Shown here: in pieces, positions 1 through 5,029 of the stretch
Layout: the number at the start of each line of letters is the position of its first letter
Position numbering within the stretch: the stretch's first letter is position 1
DNA from: Actinomycetota bacterium
GTDB lineage: Bacteria > Actinomycetota > Humimicrobiia > Humimicrobiales > Humimicrobiaceae
Direction: 5' to 3'
Length of the DNA: 6,061 bases
Assembly (NCBI GenBank): GCA_028696435.1
Contig: JAQVHC010000075.1
Location: forward strand, 1-6,061
Made by a program: the position numbers and the translations under genes
The notes under the pieces: generated by a model
Told to the model about the DNA's origin: nothing
Databases searched by the model: none
The model's input: only the letters and a program-made list of their open reading frames with translations

Positions 1-59
1 GTAGATATGGGATAAAAACCATAACAGAGGAAGAATTTAAGAGAATGATAGAAGAATAA
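1..59 (+). CDS. ligA: C-terminal end of an upstream gene, probably NAD-dependent DNA ligase LigA (partial)
   Basis: Only the last 18 codons and a TAA stop (57-59) are in the window; the first full codon is at 3. They read RYGIKTITEEEFKRMIEE. The pattern of a Tyr-Gly-Ile-Lys step, a Thr-Glu-Glu-Glu-Phe strand/helix start and a short acidic helix matches the end of the LigA BRCT domain, where related ligases have a 'LGI/V...I/L-(S/T)EEE(F/L)...LL' ending. Family knowledge: LigA seals nicks during replication and repair using NAD+, and ligA often lies just upstream of gatC in bacteria, which fits the genes that follow. The other two frames stop within the first 15 bases, so this is the only open one. 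The identity rests on a short tail and on gene order. Another BRCT-ended protein is possible. Confidence 0.65.
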   Translation, partial: RYGIKTITEEEFKRMIEE

Positions 60-95
60 GAGGGATGAGTATTAAATATTAGAGAAATAATTTTT

Positions 96-139
96 ATATT
101 TGTATCTGATATTTATATCTATTCTTATTCTTATTTATA
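96..139. repeat. Short tandem repeats in the ligA-protease spacer (13 bp x2, then 6 bp x2-3)
   Basis: ATATTTGTATCTG (96-108) is followed directly by ATATTTATATCTA (109-121), 11 of 13 positions identical. The next bases are TTCTTA (122-127), TTCTTA (128-133) and the related TTTATA (134-139). The stretch is non-coding and nearly free of G. It looks like replication-slippage or short-duplication sequence. No function is evident. Confidence 0.6.
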
Positions 140-169
140 TATTAGCCAGTATTTAACAGGTATTTTAGC

Positions 170-178
170 TGGTATAAT
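170..178 (+). promoter_or_regulatory. Extended -10 promoter for the CPBP protease gene
   Basis: TGGTATAAT gives a perfect -10 hexamer (TATAAT, 173-178) with the TG of an extended -10 element one base upstream. No good -35 lies 16-18 bp upstream, which an extended -10 can tolerate. Transcription would start near 184-186, leaving a very short leader with the ribosome binding site at 187-192. A weak inverted repeat (GCCAG at 145-149 against CTGGT at 169-173, with one G-T pair) overlaps the element and could be an operator. That part is inference. Confidence 0.55.
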
Positions 179-186
179 ATTAGTAT

Positions 187-192
187 AGGAAG
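187..192 (+). promoter_or_regulatory. Ribosome binding site that decides the protease start
   Basis: AGGAAG lies 9 nt before the ATG at 202 and 6 nt before the in-frame TTG at 199. Both spacings are workable. ATG is the stronger start codon, so it is preferred over the TTG, which would add only one residue. Confidence 0.6.
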
Positions 193-201
193 AAAACTTT
201 G

Positions 202-1008
202 ATGGTTGAGGACAATTTAAAAGAAGAAAATCACAAGAAGAGAAACAATTCAATAGAAAAAAACCAAAAAAGCAGGGAAAGTTATACTCCTGATATAAAG
301 TGGGATGCTAAGGATGCTTTAATTTCTCTCATTTTTTTAACGGTAGCACTTGTAGCCGTTTATTTTGGCTCAGCCAGACTTATTGAGATTTTCGGGCAAA
401 GAGCCTTATTAAATTCTTCAAATATAGGTAATATAAGCTTTAGTGTTCTTTATGCAATCCAGACGCTGCTTATGCTGGGAGTGGTCTGGTTTTTTGCTAT
501 TTTTCAGAGAAAATCCAGCCTGAGGGACCTCGGTTTTACCTATTTTAGTATAGGAAAAACTATCTGGTATTCATTTGTTTCTCTTCTTTTTATTTTTGTT
601 ATGAGTTTTCTATATGTATATTTTACGAATTCTCTTTTTGGTATAGAAGCACCTTCCAGCAAAATTGATACGCTTGTAAGAAACCAGAGCATATCCAGCA
701 GTATTCTGATAGTGGTGGTCACAGTAATAGCTCCATTTAGCGAAGAGATTTTCTTTAGAGGTTTTCTGTATTCAGCGTTTAAAAAAAAATGGGGTGTTAA
801 TACTGGTCTTTTTCTATCCTCTTTTTTATTTGCGCTGGTTCATCTTGAACCATATAGCTTTATACCCATTATGATTATAGGATGGCTGCTTGCGTATCTT
901 TTTGAAAAGACAAAATCACTTATGACTCCTATTTTCCTGCACGCTGTTTACAACCTGATACTGATATTAATTATGCTTAAGGAATTTGAATTTATAAAAT
1001 TATATTAA
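202..1008 (+). CDS. CPBP-family intramembrane metalloprotease (Abi/CAAX protease-like)
   Basis: Predicted integral membrane protein of 268 aa with a charged, Lys/Glu/Asn-rich cytoplasmic tail (about residues 1-38). About six to seven hydrophobic segments follow, near 39-57, 82-101, 121-141, 166-179, 200-216, 220-234 and 243-259. All CPBP motifs are present and intact: EEIFFR (E181, E182, R186), FALVH (F210, H214) and HAVYN (H247, N251). In this family these Glu and His residues form the metal-dependent active site inside the membrane. Known members include eukaryotic CAAX prenyl proteases and bacterial proteins linked to bacteriocin immunity or processing. The substrate here cannot be told, and no bacteriocin or prenylated-peptide gene is nearby. 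The gene has its own extended -10 promoter and sits between the ligA end and gatC. A TTG at 199 is an alternative start. Coding bases are T-rich, as expected for membrane helices. The family call is firm; the role is unknown. Confidence 0.9.
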   Translation: MVEDNLKEENHKKRNNSIEKNQKSRESYTPDIKWDAKDALISLIFLTVALVAVYFGSARLIEIFGQRALLNSSNIGNISFSVLYAIQTLLMLGVVWFFAIFQRKSSLRDLGFTYFSIGKTIWYSFVSLLFIFVMSFLYVYFTNSLFGIEAPSSKIDTLVRNQSISSSILIVVVTVIAPFSEEIFFRGFLYSAFKKKWGVNTGLFLSSFLFALVHLEPYSFIPIMIIGWLLAYLFEKTKSLMTPIFLHAVYNLILILIMLKEFEFIKLY

Positions 1009-1034
1009 TAGGATAAAATTTTTGTTAAAATATT

Positions 1035-1084
1035 ATACTTAAATTAAACTTAATACTTAAATTATACTAAATTATACTTAAATC
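1035..1084. repeat. Imperfect 11-bp tandem array, consensus ATACTTAAATT
   Basis: Copies are ATACTTAAATT (1035-1045), a truncated AAACTTA (1046-1052), ATACTTAAATT (1053-1063), ATACTAAATT (1064-1073, one T shorter) and ATACTTAAATC (1074-1084). The last three full copies abut directly. The array starts 26 nt after the protease stop codon. It could be slippage-born filler or an iterated binding site; the sequence does not say which. Confidence 0.75.
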
Positions 1085-1178
1085 TTTGTATTTTATATTT
1101 TTATTATTAGTTTTATTTATATGTTTGCGTGACTGTCTGACAATAAGCTGTCACAGATTTCTTTAAAAAAGCATTAAG

Positions 1179-1208
1179 GAATTAAAGTGCAATGAATTAA
1201 AGTGCAAT
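1179..1208. repeat. Perfect 15-bp tandem duplication
   Basis: GAATTAAAGTGCAAT occurs at 1179-1193 and again, without a mismatch or gap, at 1194-1208. It lies about 75 nt upstream of the -35 of the likely gatC promoter. A perfect non-coding copy suggests a recent duplication or a conserved double site. Confidence 0.9.
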
Positions 1209-1281
1209 ATGTTTCTAGTATCTGTAAAGTGTTTGTTGACATTTATTTAATTTGTCTGAGCTTGCCAGCTTTTATTAGCGT

Positions 1282-1310
1282 TTGTCAGTGTGTGTTGATT
1301 TATTTATATT
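1282..1310 (+). promoter_or_regulatory. Sigma-70-type promoter upstream of gatC
   Basis: TTGTCA (1282-1287, 5 of 6 to consensus) and TATATT (1305-1310, 5 of 6) are separated by exactly 17 bp. Transcription would begin near 1317, giving a leader of about 60 nt before the gatC ATG. This is the best-formed two-element promoter in the window and probably drives gatC, gatA and gatB. Confidence 0.6.
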
Positions 1311-1375
1311 TATATTTAAAAAGAAGGATTGTTTAGATAGTTTAAAGAATAAATCTAAAGGAAAAAGGATAGTTT

Positions 1376-1663
1376 ATGAAAAGAATTTCAAAAGACGATG
1401 TCAGGCATATAGCAGAACTTGCGGAATTGGAGCTTGAAGAAAAAGATATGGAAAGGTTTGTCCTGCAGCTGGATGAAGTCCTTGGCTATCTGGCTGAAAT
1501 AAGTAGCGTTGATACTGAGGGGGTGGCTCCTACTTCGCATGTGCTGGATGTAAGGAATGTTTTCAGGGATGATAAACCTCAGGAATCATTTACTACAGAA
1601 GCTGCACTGGAAAATGCCCCGGATGAAGCTGACGGCGGATTTAAAGTGCCGAAAATAGACTAA
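1376..1663 (+). CDS. gatC: GatC, subunit C of the Asp-tRNA(Asn)/Glu-tRNA(Gln) amidotransferase
   Basis: Small 95-aa subunit, the usual length for GatC. In the GatCAB heterotrimer it wraps around GatA, joins it to GatB and is needed for stable, active GatA; it has no catalytic site. Family landmarks are an N-terminal helical part (DDVRHIAELAELEL, residues 7-20), the VDTEGVAPTSH turn (45-55), N-x-x-R-D-D (61-66), the NAP motif (80-82) and the closing GGFKVPKI (87-94). The ATG at 1376 is preceded by AAAGGA (1364-1369) at 6 nt. It is first of the gat genes and follows a plausible promoter at 1282-1310. The gap to gatA is 112 nt, long for this operon. The assignment is secure. Confidence 0.96.
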   Translation: MKRISKDDVRHIAELAELELEEKDMERFVLQLDEVLGYLAEISSVDTEGVAPTSHVLDVRNVFRDDKPQESFTTEAALENAPDEADGGFKVPKID

Positions 1664-1689
1664 AATAGAATAGAAAAGATTGAAATGGA

Positions 1690-1717
1690 AAGGAAATTGA
1701 AATAAGGAAATTAAAAC
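1690..1717. repeat. 14-bp tandem duplication in the gatC-gatA spacer
   Basis: AAGGAAATTGAAAT (1690-1703) is followed at once by AAGGAAATTAAAAC (1704-1717), 12 of 14 positions identical. The whole spacer 1664-1775 is A/G-rich, with only five C on the + strand, and starts with AATAG-type repeats. No gene or hairpin is visible in it. Confidence 0.65.
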
Positions 1718-1762
1718 AATGGGGAAATATTAAAATAGTTGGAAATGACTGATAAAAAAGAC

Positions 1763-1768
1763 AGGTGA
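1763..1768 (+). promoter_or_regulatory. Ribosome binding site supporting the GTG start of gatA
   Basis: AGGTGA lies 7 nt upstream of the GTG at 1776. There is no in-frame ATG before the upstream stop at 1746-1748, so this site and the family N-terminus together fix GTG as the start. Confidence 0.7.
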
Positions 1769-1775
1769 AACACAG

Positions 1776-3233
1776 GTGGAAACTTATAATCTTACTGCTC
1801 ACGAATTAAATGAAAAGCTTGTAAAAAAAGAAATAACATGTACTGAAATAACTACTGATATACTTGCCCGGATTGAAGAAGTTGAAGGCACGTTAAACTC
1901 TTTTATAAGCATTGAGAAAGAAAGGGCCCTCTCTACTGCCCGGGAGGTAGATAGACTTATAGCCAGAGGCGAAAAGGTTTGTGACCTGACTGGAATACCC
2001 GTTGCTATAAAGGATAATATCTGTACCGAAGGTGTAAAGACTACCTGTGCTTCCCGCATGCTTGAAAATTATATTCCGGGATATGATGCAACTGTCATAA
2101 AAAAACTTAAAAGTTGCAATTACATTATGGTAGGCAAAGCCAATATGGATGAGTTTGCAATGGGTTCATCAAACGAGAGTTCATATTTTGGACTGGTAAA
2201 AAACCCCTGGGATGTGGCAAGAGTACCGGGTGGCTCGAGTGGAGGACCGGCTGCAAGTGTTGCGGCAGGAGAAGCAATATGTGCTCTGGGAACCGATACA
2301 GGAGGTTCCATAAGGCAACCTGCATCTCTCTGTGGTGTTGTAGGTTTTAAGCCAACTTATGGCATGGTATCAAGATATGGCGCTGTAGCGTTTGCGTCTT
2401 CTCTTGACCAGATAGGGCCAATTACAAAAGATGTTGAAGATTGTGCATCAATGCTAAATGTAATATGCGGGTATGATAAGAAAGATTCTACATCTATTAA
2501 CATGGATGCTCCAGATTATAAAAGTTTTCTTATACAGGATATAAAGGGATTAAAAATAGGGGTGCCTGAGGAGCTTATGGTTGAAGGTATAGCTCCAGAG
2601 GTAAAGGAAAAAGTTTTGTATGTAATTAAACTTGCTGAAGATATGGGAGCAAAGGTTGAGAAGATTTCAATTCCTGGCCTTGAACATGCACTCAGTGTTT
2701 ATTGTATTATAAGTTCATCTGAAGCAAGCTCTAATCTGGCCCGATTTGATGGAGTAAGGTATGGTTACAGGAATACAGAAGCGCAGACTCTCAGAGAAAT
2801 GTACAGAAAAACCAGAACGGAGGGCTTTGGCGATGAAGTTAAAAGAAGAATAATTATCGGGACATACTGCCTGTCTGCAGGTTACTATGGCGCATATTAT
2901 GAGAAGGCACGAAAGGTAAGAACCCTTATAATAAATGATTTAAAGAGGGCTTTCAACAAATTTGATGTTCTGCTTTCTCCCACATCTCCGACTACAGCGT
3001 TTAGAATTGGCGAGAAAATAGAAGACCCGCTTACCATGTATTTATCAGATATATGTGTCCTGCCTGCTAATATTGCCGGGCTTCCGGCAGTTTCGATACC
3101 GGCAGGGCTTTCAGGAGAAGGGTTGCCTATTGGTGTGCAGATAATCGGAAATACATTAAGAGAAGACAATGTTTTAAAAGTAGCTTATAGTCTGGAAAAA
3201 GCAATAGGGTTTGATAAGAAACCCGGGCTTTAG
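1776..3233 (+). CDS. gatA: GatA, glutaminase subunit A of the Asp/Glu-tRNA amidotransferase
   Basis: 485-aa cytoplasmic amidase, normal family length. It hydrolyses glutamine and passes the ammonia through a channel to GatB. The amidase-signature Ser-cis-Ser-Lys triad is complete: K79 (in IPVAIKDN), S154 (in GGSSGG, 152-157) and S178 (in TDTGGSIRQP, 173-182). These positions equal those in Staphylococcus aureus GatA. R358 (GDEVKRR) and D425 (MYLSD), linked in that enzyme to glutamine binding, are also in register. The FKPTYG motif is at 191-196. One small oddity is P158 after GGSSGG, where Ser is usual; the signature tolerates variation there. Translation starts at GTG, unlike the ATG of gatC and gatB, with AGGTGA 7 nt upstream. 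It follows gatC by 112 nt and precedes gatB by 161 nt in the same direction. The assignment is secure and the enzyme should be active. Confidence 0.97.
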   Translation: METYNLTAHELNEKLVKKEITCTEITTDILARIEEVEGTLNSFISIEKERALSTAREVDRLIARGEKVCDLTGIPVAIKDNICTEGVKTTCASRMLENYIPGYDATVIKKLKSCNYIMVGKANMDEFAMGSSNESSYFGLVKNPWDVARVPGGSSGGPAASVAAGEAICALGTDTGGSIRQPASLCGVVGFKPTYGMVSRYGAVAFASSLDQIGPITKDVEDCASMLNVICGYDKKDSTSINMDAPDYKSFLIQDIKGLKIGVPEELMVEGIAPEVKEKVLYVIKLAEDMGAKVEKISIPGLEHALSVYCIISSSEASSNLARFDGVRYGYRNTEAQTLREMYRKTRTEGFGDEVKRRIIIGTYCLSAGYYGAYYEKARKVRTLIINDLKRAFNKFDVLLSPTSPTTAFRIGEKIEDPLTMYLSDICVLPANIAGLPAVSIPAGLSGEGLPIGVQIIGNTLREDNVLKVAYSLEKAIGFDKKPGL

Positions 3234-3237
3234 GCCT

Positions 3238-3285
3238 CCAGGTGTTTTGCTCTTCTTTATTTAGAAGCAGAGCAAAAAGTGCTGG
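3238..3285 (+). other. Stem-loop just after gatA
   Basis: TTTTGCTCT (3245-3253) is the exact reverse complement of AGAGCAAAA (3269-3277). An alternative register pairs CTTCT (3252-3256) with AGAAG (3263-3267) inside a 7-bp lower stem. CCAG (3238-3241) and CTGG (3282-3285) can extend the base across a small internal loop. The structure begins 5 nt after the gatA stop. No T-run follows it on either strand, so it is not a standard intrinsic terminator. Protection of the gatA message end, or a processing site between gatA and gatB, is a possible role (inference). Confidence 0.55.
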
Positions 3286-3394
3286 AAGCAAGAGCAGGAG
3301 TAAAGGTAAGTATGGGTAAAAAAAGCAAGGGTAAAAGGAAGCAGGAGCATAAGAAAGTGGGATAAAGAAAGAAGCATGACTAAAAGGAAAAATT
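3286..3394 (+). other. Purine-rich gatA-gatB spacer
   Basis: About four-fifths of the + strand bases are A or G. Short words recur: AGCAGGAG at 3293-3300 and 3340-3347, and GGGTAAAA at 3314-3321 and 3329-3336. The segment should be little structured as RNA. It ends in the gatB ribosome binding site AAAGGA (3383-3388). A 17-codon reading frame at 3312-3365 is not accepted as a gene. Confidence 0.5.
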
Positions 3395-4852
3395 ATGGAA
3401 AGAGAAAATAAATATGAAGCTGTTATAGGCCTTGAAACACATGTTGAGTTATCAACTGTTACAAAAATGTTCTGCGGGTGCAGACTTTCATTTGGAGAAG
3501 AAAAGAATAAATTTACCTGTCCGGTTTGCCTTGGCCATCCGGGTTCTTTACCTGTAACAAACTGGAAAGCAGTAGAATATGCTATAAAAATAGCCCTTGC
3601 ATTAAACTGTAAAATTAATAAATATACAATATTCCACAGGAAAAATTATTTTTATCCTGATATGGCAAAAAACTATCAGATTTCGCAGTATGACATGCCT
3701 CTTAGCTCCTCTGGATATCTGGATGTTGATATGGGTGATTATACAAGAAGAGTTGGTATAACGAGGGTTCATATGGAGGAAGATACTGGAAAGCTTATTC
3801 ATACCGGTGTTACTGGCAGGATAAGCGAATCTGAGGCTACAATTGTTGATTATAATAGGTCGGGAACACCTCTGATTGAAATTGTAACTGAGCCGGACAT
3901 AAGGTCACCCGAGGAAGCGAGGGAATATTTAATAGCATTGCGGAATCTAATCTTGTTTCTGGATGTGAGTGATTGCAGTATGGAGGAAGGAAGTTTACGG
4001 TGTGATGCCAATGTTTCAATAAGAGAGAGAAATAGCAGTAAAATCGGAACAAAAACAGAAATCAAAAATTTAAACTCATTCAAATTTCTTCAGAAAGGGC
4101 TGGAATATGAGATAAAACGGCAGATCAAGGTTGTTGAATCGGGGGATAGGGTAATACAGCAAACAAGGCACTATGATAGTAGAACCGGGACTACAAAAGC
4201 GATGCGCTCAAAGGAAGAAGCTCAGGATTACAGGTATTTCCCCGAGCCTGATCTCGTCCCGATTTGCCTTAAAGATGAAACAATAGAGGGTATAAGAAAA
4301 ACAATTCCGGAGCTGCCACTGGCAAAAGCCAGGAGACTTGAAGAAAAATATGGATTACCTGCGGAGGACTCCAGATTTCTTGCAAATAACAGAGAAATTG
4401 CTGATTATTTTGAAGAGTGTTGCAGATATTATGATAAGCCGAAGAACATTGCAAACTGGATAATGGGTGATTTTAGTGCTTTACTGAATAAAGAAAGGAT
4501 AACTATAAAGGAGAGCAGAATAACACCCGGCGATATGTGCAAAATGCTTGAAATGGTGGATAAGGGCAAAATCAGCTCAAGGATGGCAAAATCAGTATTT
4601 GAAGAAATGTTTACAACCGGAAAAGGGCCTGAAAAAATTATTGCCGAGAGGGGTCTGGAGCAGGTAAGCGATGAAAGTATACTGGAAAGTATTATTGATG
4701 AAGTTATAAAAGAGAACCCCGGACCTGTAGAACAGTTCAGGGAAGGTAAAGAAAAAGCTATGAGTTTTTTAATCGGGCAGGTTATGGCAAAGACAAAGGG
4801 GAAGGCAAATCCGCAGCTAGCAAATGAAATTATGAGAAAAAAAATAGATTGA
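3395..4852 (+). CDS. gatB: GatB, tRNA-binding and amidating subunit B of the Asp/Glu-tRNA amidotransferase
   Basis: 485-aa cytoplasmic subunit, normal length. It phosphorylates the side chain of Glu or Asp on the misacylated tRNA with ATP and replaces the phosphate with ammonia from GatA. Visible landmarks are IGLETHVEL (11-19) with the conserved metal-site Glu and His, HMEEDTGK (126-133), the GatB signature VDYNRSGTPLIEI (151-163), RCDANVS (202-208), EIKNLNSF (222-229) and YFPEPDL (281-287). The C-terminal YqeY-like tRNA-binding tail ends with a GQVMAKTKGKANP stretch (461-473). Four cysteines, C27, C29, C42 and C45 (CGC and CPVC), mark the zinc-site form of GatB; S. aureus GatB lacks them. 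The ATG at 3395 follows AAAGGA at 6 nt. gatC, gatA and gatB together are a complete complex, which suggests that Gln-tRNA, and perhaps Asn-tRNA, is made indirectly here. No defect is visible. Confidence 0.97.
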   Translation: MERENKYEAVIGLETHVELSTVTKMFCGCRLSFGEEKNKFTCPVCLGHPGSLPVTNWKAVEYAIKIALALNCKINKYTIFHRKNYFYPDMAKNYQISQYDMPLSSSGYLDVDMGDYTRRVGITRVHMEEDTGKLIHTGVTGRISESEATIVDYNRSGTPLIEIVTEPDIRSPEEAREYLIALRNLILFLDVSDCSMEEGSLRCDANVSIRERNSSKIGTKTEIKNLNSFKFLQKGLEYEIKRQIKVVESGDRVIQQTRHYDSRTGTTKAMRSKEEAQDYRYFPEPDLVPICLKDETIEGIRKTIPELPLAKARRLEEKYGLPAEDSRFLANNREIADYFEECCRYYDKPKNIANWIMGDFSALLNKERITIKESRITPGDMCKMLEMVDKGKISSRMAKSVFEEMFTTGKGPEKIIAERGLEQVSDESILESIIDEVIKENPGPVEQFREGKEKAMSFLIGQVMAKTKGKANPQLANEIMRKKID

Positions 4853-4937
4853 TTGTGAAGAAAAAATTAAATATAATCTTAAGTCTGAAGGGTTTTTGAA
4901 TTAGGTTATCAGCGAATGTTTTGACAGGTTTTCAGGT

Positions 4938-4955
4938 CAACAATTTCAACAATTT
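4938..4955. repeat. Perfect 9-bp tandem duplication in the gatB-pfk spacer
   Basis: CAACAATTT at 4938-4946 is repeated without change at 4947-4955. The first copy overlaps the right arm of a small inverted repeat, TTGAC (4921-4925) and GTCAA (4936-4940). The 4853-5029 spacer shows no intrinsic terminator after gatB. Confidence 0.75.
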
Positions 4956-4970
4956 ATCTAGCACAAGTTT

Positions 4971-4984
4971 TTTAACAGGTTAAA
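4971..4984. promoter_or_regulatory. 14-bp palindrome upstream of pfk, possible operator
   Basis: TTTAACAGGTTAAA has two perfect 6-bp arms around AG and ends 45 nt before the pfk start codon. A regulator dimer could bind such a site. Its left ten bases, TTTAACAGGT, also occur at 152-161, upstream of the protease gene. A promoter is likely nearby (TATAAA at 4987-4992 or TTTAAT at 4998-5003 as -10), but no matching -35 is clear. Confidence 0.35.
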
Positions 4985-4997
4985 CATATAAAAATTA

Positions 4998-5017
4998 TTT
5001 AATAATATTCAATAATA
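4998..5017. repeat. 10-bp tandem repeat just before the pfk ribosome binding site
   Basis: TTTAATAATA (4998-5007) is followed by TTCAATAATA (5008-5017), 9 of 10 identical. It abuts the AAAGGGA ribosome binding site at 5019-5025. Confidence 0.5.
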
Positions 5018-5029
5018 GAAAGGGAAAAA

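Larger units (their letters stand above)
1009..1375. other. 367-nt non-coding region between the protease gene and gatC
   Basis: No credible gene was found on either strand. In order it holds an AT-rich array of 11-bp repeats (1035-1084), an imperfect inverted repeat (GTGAC at 1129-1133, GTCAC at 1150-1154, enclosing the small palindrome TGTCTGACA), a perfect 15-bp tandem duplication (1179-1208) and the likely gatC promoter (1282-1310). No GC-rich hairpin with a T-run follows the protease gene, so no intrinsic terminator is called. The T-box specifier/antiterminator signature that precedes some tRNA-related operons in low-GC Gram-positives is not visible. Confidence 0.6.

Noticed and set aside
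96..1208. Repeats as a CRISPR array or transposon ends
   Set aside because: The units are 6-15 bp, differ from place to place, abut without spacers, and no cas, transposase or integrase gene is present.
1236..1241. A perfect TTGACA as the -35 of the gatC promoter
   Set aside because: No acceptable -10 at 16-18 bp; the pair TTGTCA/TATATT at 1282-1310 is better.
1009..1375. A T-box leader controlling the gat genes
   Set aside because: No antiterminator motif of the TGGNACC type, specifier stem or terminator with a T-run could be found.
1745..1768. A 7-codon reading frame ending just before gatA
   Set aside because: Too short and without a distinct ribosome binding site; its last bases are the gatA ribosome binding site.
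3245..3277. The hairpin after gatA as an intrinsic terminator
   Set aside because: The stem is followed by AAGTGCTGG on the + strand and by no T-run on the - strand, so termination is not supported.
3312..3365. A 17-codon reading frame (Lys-rich, starting MGKKSKGK) with a ribosome-binding-like AAAGG upstream, between gatA and gatB
   Set aside because: A purine-rich strand yields Lys/Arg/Gly/Glu codons in any open frame and AAAGG words everywhere, so neither the frame nor the site is evidence of a gene.
4921..4926. A perfect TTGACA as the -35 of a pfk promoter
   Set aside because: Bases 15-19 nt downstream (around 4942-4951) do not resemble TATAAT.
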